Positions 1 to 8,396 are shown, counted from the stretch's first letter. The stretch is 64,000 nt of DNA from SURF-55 sp040755195 (GCA_040755195.1 JBFMBL010000011.1:9843-73842); one strand, 5' to 3'. The notes: a model not told the origin generated them from the letters alone. Numbers and translations: made by a program.

Positions 1-2
1 TC

Positions 3-404
3 GCGGGGATGAAACGCCACGGCTTCAAGGGTGCCGGGGACCTCTCCCGGATGGTGGACTACATCTTCGGCTGGGACGCCACGGCAAAGGTAATCGAAGG
101 CTGGATGTACCGGGGGCTGGCGGAAAAGTATCTCTTCGATCCGGAGATGCGGGAGTGGTTTGCGAAGGTGAACCCCTGGGCGCTCGGGAACATCGCGGCG
201 CGGCTCTTAGAGGCGGCGGCGCGGGGATTGTGGGCCCCCGCCCCCGAGGTGCTGGAAGGGATCAAGGAGGTCTACTTAGAGACGGAGGGCTGGATCGAGG
301 AGCGGCTGGGCGACGTTCAAGGCGGCGCTGGCGGCCTCACCGCTGAAGGGATCGCCGGCCGGGGCGCCGGGATGCGGGAAAGTAAGGATGAACGGGAGAG
401 TTGA
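3..404 (+). CDS. cobN: CobN-like cobaltochelatase large subunit, C-terminal end (5' partial)
   Basis: The gene enters from upstream of the window; only about 133 C-terminal residues are visible. CobN is the large, ATP-dependent subunit that inserts cobalt into a corrin ring, and its relatives chelate other metals into tetrapyrroles. The block HGFKGAGDLSRMVDYIFGWD followed by a Trp- and Leu-rich tail (NPWALGNIAARLLEAAARGLW) is what I recognise as the conserved CobN/BchH-family C-terminus. The last ~30 residues are Gly-rich and look unconserved. The gene lies just upstream of a substrate-binding protein and a CbiO ATPase on the same strand. Because the rest of this locus encodes the anaerobic pathway with its own CbiX chelatase, the real metal and ring substrate of this CobN are uncertain. 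Confidence 0.8.
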   Translation, partial: AGMKRHGFKGAGDLSRMVDYIFGWDATAKVIEGWMYRGLAEKYLFDPEMREWFAKVNPWALGNIAARLLEAAARGLWAPAPEVLEGIKEVYLETEGWIEERLGDVQGGAGGLTAEGIAGRGAGMRESKDERES

Positions 405-426
405 GTATTTTGCGGGAGGGTTCTTG

Positions 427-1875
427 ATGCAAAAGGTGAAGAAAGTGGCATGTTTTTGGCTGGTATTCGTTCTTACTTTGGCCTTTTCGGGGGTTCCGGG
501 AAGCGTTCTTCCACCGGCGCAGGCGGCGGGGATCACGGTGCTGGTTGACGGCAAGAAACTTTCCTGCGATACGCCGCCGGTGATTGAAGGGGGCCGCACG
601 CTGGTACCGCTGCGGGCGATCTTTGAGGCGCTCGGGGCCGAGGTGGACTGGGACGGGGAAACCCGGACCGTGACCGGGAGAAAGGGAAGTACCGCCATTA
701 AGCTGGTCATCGGCCCAAAAACGGCCTACGTAAACGGCGAGCCCGTTACCCTCGATGTGCCGGGGAAGATCATGAGCGGCCGGACGCTGGTGCCGCTGCG
801 CTTCATCGGTGAGTCGCTGGGGGCTAAGGTGGGCTGGGACGGCGCGAAGCACACGGTGATGGTTTCCGCTGCGGCCGCACTTGCTGATAGTGCTTCCAGG
901 CGGATCACCGTAACCGAGTATTTTGTTACCGCCACCGGCGAAATCGAGAAGCACGCGGTGCGGGTGCCCTGTCCGCCGAAGCGGGTGGCGGCGCTGGGCG
1001 GTTACGTCAACGAAATGTTGAAGGCCCTCGGCGTTGAGAAGACGGTGGTGGCGGTTGACGACTGGACCAAAGATAAGGAACAGTGGCCGGATTTTGTGAA
1101 CAAACTCCCTTCGGTGGGGAAGTCGTCCACGCCGAGCGTGGAGAAGATCCTGGCGCTCAAACCCGATCTGGTGATCGAAGGCTTCCTTAAACCCGAGATT
1201 CGCAGCCAGTTGCAGCGCGCGGGCATTCCGTCTCTGAAGATTTACGGTTATAAGACCGAGCTTATTCCCCGGGAGATTCGGACGCTGGGGCTTGTTTTCA
1301 ACTGCCAGAAGCGGGCGGGCGAGTACGCCGGTTTTGTGGAAAAGCACTGGCGTACGGTTCAGGAGCGAACCGGAAAACTGACTACCCGCCAGAAGCCGAA
1401 GGTTTACTGGGAGTCCGGTATTTCTCCCTGGATACTACCCGGTCCCGGCTCGGGAGCCGACCCGCTGATCAAGTGGGCCGGCGGGATCAACCTCGGCGCC
1501 GAGCAGAGGATCTCCTACCCGAGGGTAAGCGCGGAATGGGTCACGGCGAAGAATCCGGACGTGATTATCAAATACGTCAGCGCTCCGGAGGCCGGGTGGG
1601 AAGGAGATGTGGCGAAGCTGGAAAAGATCAGGCAGGAGATCATGCGCCACCCGGCGCTGCGGGGCACCAATGCAGTGAAGAAAGGCCGGGTCTACCTGAT
1701 TAGCGCCAAGATCGCTTGCGCGCCGCGGGGGGCGGCCGGAGAATACTACGTCGCCAAGTGGCTGCACCCGGAACTCTTTAAAGATATAGACCCGGAGGCG
1801 GTGCATAAGGAGATGCTCAAGAAGTTCTACGGGGAGGAACTAAAGGGCGTATGGGTTTACCCGGCGCCGAAGTAG
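427..1875 (+). CDS. Secreted stalk-domain / ABC substrate-binding fusion protein
   Basis: About 482 residues. The ATG at 427 is chosen over one at 388 because a GGGAGGG ribosome binding site precedes it and translation from it begins directly with a signal peptide: Lys-rich start, hydrophobic core, Ala-Gln-Ala cleavage region near residue 33. Residues ~35-145 form a copper-amine-oxidase N-terminal (stalk) domain, shown by two half-repeats with GRTLVPLR followed by LGAEVDWD and LGAKVGWD. Residues ~180-470 resemble the periplasmic-binding fold of BtuF/FecB proteins (RVAALGGYVNEMLKALGV, KILALKPDLVIEG). I infer an extracellular binder of a metal chelate or corrinoid, displayed by the stalk. No lipobox is visible, which is unusual for a Gram-positive binding protein. 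It sits between cobN and cbiO. Confidence 0.72.
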   Translation: MQKVKKVACFWLVFVLTLAFSGVPGSVLPPAQAAGITVLVDGKKLSCDTPPVIEGGRTLVPLRAIFEALGAEVDWDGETRTVTGRKGSTAIKLVIGPKTAYVNGEPVTLDVPGKIMSGRTLVPLRFIGESLGAKVGWDGAKHTVMVSAAAALADSASRRITVTEYFVTATGEIEKHAVRVPCPPKRVAALGGYVNEMLKALGVEKTVVAVDDWTKDKEQWPDFVNKLPSVGKSSTPSVEKILALKPDLVIEGFLKPEIRSQLQRAGIPSLKIYGYKTELIPREIRTLGLVFNCQKRAGEYAGFVEKHWRTVQERTGKLTTRQKPKVYWESGISPWILPGPGSGADPLIKWAGGINLGAEQRISYPRVSAEWVTAKNPDVIIKYVSAPEAGWEGDVAKLEKIRQEIMRHPALRGTNAVKKGRVYLISAKIACAPRGAAGEYYVAKWLHPELFKDIDPEAVHKEMLKKFYGEELKGVWVYPAPK

Positions 1876-1892
1876 GGGGCGTGGCCTCCGGT

Positions 1893-2738
1893 ATGGTTTT
1901 AGAAACGGTAGACCTCCACTACGCTTACCCCGACGGCACCCTGGCCCTGGAGGATTTAAACGTCGCTATTCCTGCGGGGGGCCGGGTTGCGCTGCTCGGC
2001 CCGAACGGGGCGGGAAAAACCACGCTTTTTCTGCTTCTGATCGGGATCCTGCGGCCTGCGGCCGGCAGGGTCCGCTTCGACGGGGAGGATTTGGGCGGCG
2101 GCCGGCGGAGCCTGGCCGGGCTGCGGCAGCGGGTGGGGCTGGTCTTCCAGGACCCGGAAGCACAAATTTTCGCACCGACGGTTTGGGAAGAAGTGGCTTT
2201 CGGCCCGGCTAACCAGGGGCTGAGACGGGCGGCGGTGACGGAGCGGGTGGAGGCGGCGCTTGCGGCCGCAGACCTCCTGGAGTTGCGGGATAAGGCCACC
2301 CACTTTCTGAGCTACGGGCAGAAGAAGCGGCTCTGCCTGGCGGGGGTACTGGCGATGGCGCCGGAGGTGCTGCTCCTCGACGAGCCCACGGCGGGGCTCG
2401 ACCCGGAGCAGACGCGCCGGGTGGTGGGCATCCTTGACCAGTTGAGCCGGGCGGGCCGGACGCTGGTGTTAGCGACGCACGACGTGGACCTGGCCTACGC
2501 CTGGGCGGATACGGTCTATATTTTCGGCCGGGGCCGGGTGCTGGAGGGCGGCGCGCCGGAAACGGTTTTTGCGGATGCGGCGCTGATGGAAAAGGCGAGC
2601 CTCAGGCGGCCGCTGCTGCTGGAAATTTTTCTGGCGCTGCGGGAGCGGGGTTTGCTGCCGCCGGGGGCGGCTGTGCCGCGGGTAAAAGAGGAACTCTGGA
2701 GTCTGTTGCCGGGAAAGGAGGTGATTGGTTATGGATAA
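1893..2738 (+). CDS. cbiO: CbiO-type cobalt ECF transporter ATPase
   Basis: A cytoplasmic ABC ATPase of about 281 residues. It shows Walker A GPNGAGKTT, a Q-loop (VFQDPEAQIF), an LSYGQKKR signature typical of the energy-coupling-factor (CbiO/EcfA) group, and Walker B VLLLDEPTAGLD. It would power cobalt uptake with CbiM, CbiN and CbiQ, none of which lies downstream; they may be upstream of the window. The start is uncertain. ATG 1893 fits the family N-terminus (LETVDLHYAYPDGT), but ATG 1851, overlapping the preceding gene, is also open. The end overlaps the start of the next small gene by 8 bases, which suggests translational coupling to that peptide. Confidence 0.85.
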   Translation: MVLETVDLHYAYPDGTLALEDLNVAIPAGGRVALLGPNGAGKTTLFLLLIGILRPAAGRVRFDGEDLGGGRRSLAGLRQRVGLVFQDPEAQIFAPTVWEEVAFGPANQGLRRAAVTERVEAALAAADLLELRDKATHFLSYGQKKRLCLAGVLAMAPEVLLLDEPTAGLDPEQTRRVVGILDQLSRAGRTLVLATHDVDLAYAWADTVYIFGRGRVLEGGAPETVFADAALMEKASLRRPLLLEIFLALRERGLLPPGAAVPRVKEELWSLLPGKEVIGYG

Positions 2739-2898
2739 GGAAAAAGCTAAAAGTGGGGATCGAAAAAACACTGACAGTAAGAGTTCAAAGGCAAAATCCG
2801 AGCCCGTCTCTTACCGTCTGAAGTGCGCCAAGACAGCCAACGGACTGTCCCACTTTATAATGTACGGTGATGTACCCAAGGAAAAATCGCCGCTATAA
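2731..2898 (+). CDS. 55-residue peptide, candidate modified-peptide (CbpA-like) precursor
   Basis: A short gene with a near-ideal Shine-Dalgarno sequence, AGGAGGTGAT at 2717-2726, ahead of ATG 2731, overlapping the cbiO stop. The product has a strongly basic, Lys/Ser-rich leader (MDKEKAKSGDRKNTDSKSSK) and a C-terminal part with one Cys (RLKCAKTANGLSHFIMYG) ending in KEKSPL. There is no signal peptide. The next gene is a radical SAM/SPASM enzyme of the kind that matures ribosomal peptides, and the gene before is a cobalt transporter ATPase. From memory, this arrangement matches the 'modified peptide precursor CbpA / radical SAM CbpB' pair described in cobalt loci; the family match is not verified. 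Likely substrate residues are the lone Cys and the Tyr/His around it. Confidence 0.75.
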   Translation: MDKEKAKSGDRKNTDSKSSKAKSEPVSYRLKCAKTANGLSHFIMYGDVPKEKSPL

Positions 2899-2924
2899 GC
2901 TTTGCGGGATGCAGAATAAAGAAT

Positions 2925-2964
2925 CAGGGCGCGGGGCGCAAGGTGTTGTGACGCCTGGCGCCCT
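2925..2964 (+). promoter_or_regulatory. GC-rich hairpin between peptide gene and radical SAM gene
   Basis: GGGCGC at the left pairs with GGCGCCC at the right, with an inner GGTGT/ACGCC helix. No T-run follows, so it is not a full terminator. A stem at this place is common between a peptide precursor gene and its enzyme, where it can stabilise the short message or reduce read-through; that role is inferred. Confidence 0.45.
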
Positions 2965-3045
2965 GGTTCAAGGTCCAGAAATAATGGGAGTTCTTCGTGG
3001 CGCTTCGGGCCGCCGCCACGGAGGAAAAATAGTTTTCGGGAGAGT

Positions 3046-4413
3046 ATGCGAATGCTAAACGATGTTCGGGATAAAAAAGGCTTGCTGTTGCGTGACATTG
3101 GCGAGAATCGGTTATTGGCGATTGATCCCGATAATGTTTTCTGGGGGATTATACCCAAGAAGCAAAATGCTGGTTCTTTGCCGCCCCAAGAAATAACATC
3201 GCTGTATGAGACGGTAAAAAGTAAGTTAGACGTGCAAATGGACGAGTTCAGATTTGGTTCTGATTTAACCGCTATATATATAAACCCCACGGACAGGTGT
3301 AATGCCAATTGTTCTTATTGTTATATCCCGGCGGAAATCAGAAAAAATGGCAACCAGATGAATGAGGAACAACTTGAATATGTATTGAGGAAAATTGCTA
3401 CCTATTTCAAGAGGAAAAAGACAGATACAAAACCGGTAATTGTATTCCATGCCAGTGAACCACTGTTAGCTAAAGATATTATCTTCAAGGCAATAAATGA
3501 TCTTGACCATCGGTTTCATTTTGGGATCCAGACGAATGCGCTTTTGCTTGAAAAGCCGGATGTGGAATTTCTCAAGAAGCATAGAGTAGGCGTTGGCATC
3601 TCCCTGGACGCAATTGATCCTCAGGTAAACAACAGGCAGAGACCGGGCAGGGAGAGTAACGGAAACTTTGATAAAGCAGTACAGGCAATTGACTGGTTTG
3701 CCGGTTATGGGGGATTAAATGTAATTACCACCGTTACTAAGCTTAATGTCAGCTGTCTTCCAGAAATAGTAGAATTCCTGCATTCCAAAAAGGTTGGCTG
3801 CATCCTTCTTAATCCGGTCAGATTAACCACAAAAACCGCGCGTAATTTACAGCCGCCCCAGGAGCTTTTGACCGGGTACTTTATAAAGGCGGTAGAGAAG
3901 GCAATGGAGTTATCAGAATCCTCCAACCACAGAATTATCATCGGTAACTTTGCCAACATCATCTTGGGTATAGTCGCCCCGACCGCTCGCCGGCTGATGT
4001 GCGATATCTCTCCTTGCGGGGGAGGACGTTGCTTCTTAACAATTACCGCTTCCGGCAATATGATCCCCTGTGGCGAATTTATCGGGTTGGATGGGTTTTC
4101 GGGCGGGAATATCTTTGATACCACAATTTCAAGGGCTATGCGGTCCAAGCCGTTCAAGGAGATCAGATCGCGGATAGTAGAGAAGATTGGCGAATGCCAA
4201 GCCTGTGATTTTAGAAATATATGCGGCGCGCCTTGCCCGGCGGAACTTTATTCACTCGGCAATATGTATCAGCCTTCAGTCTATTGTGAGTTCTATAAAG
4301 AAATAATCAGCTACGCTTTCAAAGTGGTAGCCGAAGATAAGGTTAAATACCTTCTTCGGGAGGAATCTTTAAGGAATCTTGAGTACGAGTACAATCTAAG
4401 TATCTCTGGGTAG
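3046..4413 (+). CDS. Radical SAM/SPASM peptide maturase (CbpB-like)
   Basis: 455 residues. The cluster-binding motif is PTDRCNANCSYCY, with Cys near residues 85, 89 and 92. A Cys-rich C-terminal SPASM region follows: CDISPCGGGRC near 318 and CQACDFRNICGAPCP near 385, for auxiliary Fe-S clusters. The first ~75 residues resemble a peptide-binding N-terminal domain of maturases. It probably modifies the 55-residue peptide encoded just upstream. The start is ATG 3046 or ATG 3052, after GGGAGAG. Codon use is clearly richer in A/T than in the neighbouring cob genes, which suggests separate acquisition. As I recall the families, this corresponds to CbpB. The chemistry of the modification is unknown. 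Confidence 0.8.
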   Translation: MRMLNDVRDKKGLLLRDIGENRLLAIDPDNVFWGIIPKKQNAGSLPPQEITSLYETVKSKLDVQMDEFRFGSDLTAIYINPTDRCNANCSYCYIPAEIRKNGNQMNEEQLEYVLRKIATYFKRKKTDTKPVIVFHASEPLLAKDIIFKAINDLDHRFHFGIQTNALLLEKPDVEFLKKHRVGVGISLDAIDPQVNNRQRPGRESNGNFDKAVQAIDWFAGYGGLNVITTVTKLNVSCLPEIVEFLHSKKVGCILLNPVRLTTKTARNLQPPQELLTGYFIKAVEKAMELSESSNHRIIIGNFANIILGIVAPTARRLMCDISPCGGGRCFLTITASGNMIPCGEFIGLDGFSGGNIFDTTISRAMRSKPFKEIRSRIVEKIGECQACDFRNICGAPCPAELYSLGNMYQPSVYCEFYKEIISYAFKVVAEDKVKYLLREESLRNLEYEYNLSISG

Positions 4414-4539
4414 TTATTCACGGTAATGTCGCCTGACAGCAGAGGAAAGGTTTGTGCTTCATAGTACTCACCCCTGTCTGTTTTGGCACGGCAGACGGCT
4501 TTTGGGTTTTGCAAAAATCTGTTTCGGGAGGATGTCTCA

Positions 4540-6282
4540 TTGAAGCGGCTGCGGGAAGGTTACACCACCGGGATGTGCGCGGCGGCGGCGGCCAAAGCGG
4601 CGGCGCTGCTCCTTTTTCACGCGGAGGCCCCGGCAGCGGTGGTAGTGACCACGCCGCTCGGCCGGGAGCTTACGCTTCCGGTGGCCGAAGCAGAGACGGG
4701 CGAGGGCTGGGCGCGGTGCGGGGTGGTAAAGGATGCGGGCGATGACCTGGACGCGACCCACGGGCTCACGGTTTACGCCACGGTGCGCCAGGCGGTGGAA
4801 ATCGTCTTGCGGGGCGGCGAAGGGGTCGGGGTGGTCACGCGGCCAGGCTTGGCGGCGCCGGTGGGGGAACCGGCGATAAACCCGGCGCCGCAGGCGGTGA
4901 TTATCCGGGAAGTGGCGGCGGTGCTGCCCCCGGGACAAGGGGCGGAGATCACCATCAGCGTACCGGGCGGGGAGAAGGCGGCGGACAAGACCTTCAATCC
5001 GCGCCTGGGGATCGTCGGGGGGATTTCGATCCTGGGAACGACAGGAATTGTAAAGCCGATGTCTGAGGAGGCTTACCGGGATTCGCTGGCCTGCGCGGTG
5101 GACGTGGCGGCGGCGGAGGGATACCTCCGGCTGGTAATGGCGCCGGGGCGCACGGGAGAAAAGCTGGCGGTTGAACGCTACGGTTTTCCGGCGGCGGCGG
5201 TGGCGCAGATAGGCAATTTTGTGGGGTTCATGCTCGAACGTACGGCGGCGGCTGGAATCAAGGAGGTTTTGCTCTGGGGGCACCACGGGAAGCTGGTGAA
5301 GGTAGCCGGCGGCATCTTCAATACCCACAGCCATGTGGCGGATGGACGGCTCGAAATCCTTGCGGCTCTGGCGGCGATGGAAGGAGCGGCGGCGGAGACG
5401 GTGGTGCAGCTGCTGGACTGCGCTACGGCCGAGGAGGCGGTGCCTGTGCTGGCGGCGGCCGGGCTTGCGCAGGTCTTCGCGGCGGCGGCGGCGCGGGCGA
5501 GCCGGCGGGCAGCGGCTTTCGTTAAAGGAAGGCTGCGGGTGGGTACGGTGCTGCTCGACCGAAGCGGCGCGGTTTTGGGTTTGGACCCGGCGGCGCGGGA
5601 GATTGCGGCGGCGCTCGGGGTAAGTCTTCCGGCGATAGAACGCGGGCTTGCGCCCGGCGTTTACGTGGTAGGGCTGGGGCCGGGAGCGCCGGAGTATATA
5701 ACCCCGGCAGCATGGCGGTTTATCCGGGGGGTAAAGGTGCTGGTCGGCGGGAAAAAGGCGCTAACCTTTGTCAATCCACCGTCGGGAACGGAAACTTATA
5801 CCATCACGCGCGACTACCGTGCACTTTTGGAACTAATCGCCTCCCGAAGCCGGGAAGTGCCGGTGGCGATTTTGGTTTCAGGTGATCCAGGGTTCTACAG
5901 TTTTTTAGGTACATTGCGGCGATATCGGCCGGATTTGCCGGTGACGGTGGTTCCGGGGATCAGCACGGCGGCAGCGGCTTTCGCTCGTTTGGGAATGGGA
6001 TACGAGGATGCGGTATTTGTAAGCCTTCACGGGCGGGAAAGCGGAGCGGGAACCCTGCTCGCGGCGGTGAAAAACTCTGCCAAGGTCCTGGCTTTTACCG
6101 ACCCCCGGCACCCCCCGCAACTGGTGGGGCGTCTCCTTACAGATCAGGGAATGGGAGAGCGGAAAGTATACGTTTTCTCCAATCTTTCGCTGCCTGCAGA
6201 AAAGTTTTTTGCGGGGCGGGCGGCAGAGTTGGCGGCATTTAAGGAAGAATTTTCTAACGCGGTGGTGGTTCTGATTGATTGA
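4540..6282 (+). CDS. cbiDE: Fused CbiD (C1-methyltransferase) - CbiE (C5-methyltransferase)
   Basis: A single ~580-residue protein. Residues 1-365 are CbiD: the start KRLREGYTTGMCAAAAAKAA, and TFNPRLGIVGGISILGTTG. CbiD makes cobalt-precorrin-6A by C1 methylation of cobalt-precorrin-5B. From about residue 373 (GVYVVGLGPGAPEYITPAAW) to the end is CbiE, the precorrin C5-methyltransferase, with the SAM-methylase signatures VSGDPGFYS and VVPGISTAAAAF. TTG 4540 is the likely start, preceded by GGGAGG at 4525-4530; an upstream ATG at 4483 lacks such a site. CbiE is more usually fused to CbiT; here cbiT follows separately with an 8-base overlap. Both domains look intact. Confidence 0.93.
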   Translation: MKRLREGYTTGMCAAAAAKAAALLLFHAEAPAAVVVTTPLGRELTLPVAEAETGEGWARCGVVKDAGDDLDATHGLTVYATVRQAVEIVLRGGEGVGVVTRPGLAAPVGEPAINPAPQAVIIREVAAVLPPGQGAEITISVPGGEKAADKTFNPRLGIVGGISILGTTGIVKPMSEEAYRDSLACAVDVAAAEGYLRLVMAPGRTGEKLAVERYGFPAAAVAQIGNFVGFMLERTAAAGIKEVLLWGHHGKLVKVAGGIFNTHSHVADGRLEILAALAAMEGAAAETVVQLLDCATAEEAVPVLAAAGLAQVFAAAAARASRRAAAFVKGRLRVGTVLLDRSGAVLGLDPAAREIAAALGVSLPAIERGLAPGVYVVGLGPGAPEYITPAAWRFIRGVKVLVGGKKALTFVNPPSGTETYTITRDYRALLELIASRSREVPVAILVSGDPGFYSFLGTLRRYRPDLPVTVVPGISTAAAAFARLGMGYEDAVFVSLHGRESGAGTLLAAVKNSAKVLAFTDPRHPPQLVGRLLTDQGMGERKVYVFSNLSLPAEKFFAGRAAELAAFKEEFSNAVVVLID

Positions 6283-6868
6283 TTTCCCGTTCGTTACGCC
6301 CGGTATCCCGGACGAGTTTTTTCTCCGGAACGGCACACCACTTACCAGGGAGGAAGTTCGGGCGGTGGCGCTGGCCAAGCTGAGACTTTCACGGCAAGGC
6401 GTTTTTTGGGATGTAGGCGCGGGTACGGGGTCGGTGGCGGTGGAGGCGGCGCGGCTTATGCCGGAGGGAAAGGTTTTCGCGGTCGAGGCGCGACCGGAGC
6501 GGATGGAACTGATTGCAGCCAACCGGGAGCGTTTCGGGGTGGAAAACCTGACGGTGGTACCGGGGGAGGCGCCGGCGGCGCTGGCGGGTTTGCCGCGGCC
6601 GGACCGGGTGTTCATCGGGGGAAGCGGCAGCCGGCTCCCGGAGATCCTTGCGTTTTTACGCGCGGTGCTTCCGGTGGGCGGACGGCTGGCGCTAAGCGCG
6701 GTGACGCTGGAAACGCTGCAGGAAGGGTTGGTGGCGCTTCAGTGGCCGGAGTGGCGCGGGGAGGTCGTTTCTTTAACGCTGGCGCGGGGAGAGAATCTTG
6801 GCCGACGAAGGCTGCTGCGGGGTGAGAACCCGGTTTTTTTGGTGACAGCGGAGAGAGAGGAGGACTAA
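6275..6868 (+). CDS. cbiT: Cobalt-precorrin-6B C15-methyltransferase (decarboxylating) CbiT
   Basis: 197 residues, starting at TTG 6275 within the end of cbiDE. It carries the class I methyltransferase motif DVGAGTGSVAVEAA and the N-terminal GIPDEFFLRNGTPLTREEVRA typical of CbiT. The enzyme methylates C15 and decarboxylates the acetate side chain at C12, and works with the CbiE domain encoded just upstream. Length is normal for a stand-alone CbiT. The gene overlap implies coupled translation with its partner methylase. Confidence 0.93.
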   Translation: MIDFPFVTPGIPDEFFLRNGTPLTREEVRAVALAKLRLSRQGVFWDVGAGTGSVAVEAARLMPEGKVFAVEARPERMELIAANRERFGVENLTVVPGEAPAALAGLPRPDRVFIGGSGSRLPEILAFLRAVLPVGGRLALSAVTLETLQEGLVALQWPEWRGEVVSLTLARGENLGRRRLLRGENPVFLVTAEREED

Positions 6869-6869
6869 G

Positions 6870-7565
6870 GTGGCGGTTCTTTACGGGGTGGGGATAGGCC
6901 CGGGCGATCCGGAATTGTTAACTTTAAAGGCTTTAAGGGTGCTCCAGCAGGTACCGGTGATCTGCGCGCCTCATACCCGGCAGGAAGGGGAGAGCATCGC
7001 CGGGGAGATTGTGGCGGCGGTTTTAGGCCCGGAGGCGATGCAGGCCAAGGAGTTCCTCACGCTTCACTTCCCGATGACCCGGTTGAAGGCAGTCCTGGAA
7101 AAGGCCTGGGAAGAAGCGGCGCGGCAGGTGGCAAGCCGCCTCCGGGAAGGGGCCGACGTCGCCTTTGTAACCCTCGGCGACCCCTCTTTTTACAGCACCT
7201 ATCCTTACCTTGAGCGGGCGGTGAAGGTGCTTTATCCAGGAGCACGTACCGCGGTTATCCCTGGAGTCACTGCTCTTGCTGCTTGTATGGCAGCCGGGGG
7301 GCGGTCCGTGCAGGGAAACGAGCGCCTGGCGGTGGTGCCGGTGACGGGAACGGAGGACCTGGAAAGGGTGGTTGAGGATTTCGACTGCACCGTGCTTTTA
7401 AAGGTGGGCAGGCATCTGGATAGGGTACGGGAGATGCTGGGGAGGATGGGTTTGAAAGAAAGCGCCCGGCTTTACGAGCGGTGCGGTTTGGAAGGGGCGC
7501 GGCAGGGACCCCTGGAAGAGTTTCAAGGGGCCGATTACCTTTCCCTGGTGGTGGTAAAAAAGTGA
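6870..7565 (+). CDS. cbiL: Cobalt-factor II / precorrin-2 C20-methyltransferase CbiL
   Basis: 231 residues from GTG 6870, one base after the cbiT stop, with AGAGAGGAGG just upstream. The SAM-dependent tetrapyrrole methylase fold is marked by GVGIGPGDPELLTLKA at the start, TLGDPSFYSTY in the middle and AVIPGVTALAACMAAGG. It adds the C20 methyl group to cobalt-sirohydrochlorin (cobalt-factor II), the second methylation stage of the anaerobic pathway. The stop overlaps the cbiF start (GTGA), indicating coupling. Confidence 0.93.
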   Translation: MAVLYGVGIGPGDPELLTLKALRVLQQVPVICAPHTRQEGESIAGEIVAAVLGPEAMQAKEFLTLHFPMTRLKAVLEKAWEEAARQVASRLREGADVAFVTLGDPSFYSTYPYLERAVKVLYPGARTAVIPGVTALAACMAAGGRSVQGNERLAVVPVTGTEDLERVVEDFDCTVLLKVGRHLDRVREMLGRMGLKESARLYERCGLEGARQGPLEEFQGADYLSLVVVKK

Positions 7566-8323
7566 ATCCGGTTTACTTTGTGGGAGCGGGACCTGGTGAC
7601 CCGGAACTCATTACGGTGAAGGGGACGCGGCTGCTAAAGGAAGCGGACGTGGTTGTTTATGCCGGCTCGCTCATTCCTCACGCGGTTTTGCGCTATATCC
7701 GCCCCGAGGCGACGGTTTACAACAGCGCCGGGCTTGACCGGGAGGAAATTGCCCGGATCCTGATAGAGGCGGCGCGGGCAGGGAAAAAGGTGGTGCGGCT
7801 TAGCTCCGGCGACCCCAGCCTTTACGGAGCCATTACCGAACTGATGGTGCCGCTCAATGAGGCTGGTGTTCCTTTCGAGGTTGTGCCGGGGGTGAGTTCT
7901 TTTCTGGCTGCGGCCGCCCGGCTTAAAAAAGAGTACACATTGCCCGGCGTGAGTCAGACCTTGATTCTGACCCGCCTTGCCGGCCGGACGCCGGTGCCGG
8001 AGACCGAGGGGCTTGCGGCGCTTGCCCGGCACCGGGCGAGCCTCTGCCTCTTTTTGAGCGTTCAGCAGGTGGAAGAGGTGGCGGCGGCTCTTGCCGCGGG
8101 TTACCCGCCGGACACCCCGGTGGCGGTGGTGCAGAAGGTTACCTGGCCGGAAGAGAGGGTTATCCGCTGCCTCCTCCGGGATCTGGTGACGGAGGTAAAG
8201 AGAACCGGGATAGAGAAGACCGCGCTTATCCTGGTAGGAGAGTTTTTAACGGGGCAGGGTGAGCCCTCACGCCTTTATGATCCGGAGTTCAGTCACGGGC
8301 ACAGGCCGAAGGATGAAGGATGA
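7562..8323 (+). CDS. cbiF: Cobalt-precorrin-4 C11-methyltransferase CbiF
   Basis: 253 residues from GTG 7562, which overlaps the cbiL stop; a longer frame from 7481 is not supported. Methylase motifs are VYFVGAGPGDPELITVKG, RLSSGDPSLYGAI and VVPGVSSFLAAAA. It methylates C11 of cobalt-precorrin-4. The tail after LYDPEFSHGHRP is short and unconserved, and the DNA there runs into a GGATGAAGGATGAAGG-type short direct repeat that fills the gap before cbiG. Confidence 0.93.
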   Translation: MNPVYFVGAGPGDPELITVKGTRLLKEADVVVYAGSLIPHAVLRYIRPEATVYNSAGLDREEIARILIEAARAGKKVVRLSSGDPSLYGAITELMVPLNEAGVPFEVVPGVSSFLAAAARLKKEYTLPGVSQTLILTRLAGRTPVPETEGLAALARHRASLCLFLSVQQVEEVAAALAAGYPPDTPVAVVQKVTWPEERVIRCLLRDLVTEVKRTGIEKTALILVGEFLTGQGEPSRLYDPEFSHGHRPKDEG

Positions 8324-8346
8324 AGGGTGAGGGATGAAAGGTTAAA
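8300..8346 (+). repeat. Short purine-rich direct repeat (GGATGAAGG units)
   Basis: The end of cbiF and the gap before cbiG hold tandem degenerate copies of GGATGAAGG/GGGTGAGGG. It looks like simple sequence or a remnant of the low-complexity repeats found in other gaps of this window. No function is evident. Confidence 0.5.
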
Positions 8347-8396
8347 GGAAGATATAGCTTTAGCCTTGGACTTTGAACGTTTTCCAGGAGGAGGAA

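Noticed and set aside
388..426. Longer start for the stalk-domain binding protein
   Set aside because: It would place 13 residues before a complete signal peptide and overlaps cobN; ATG 427 has the ribosome binding site.
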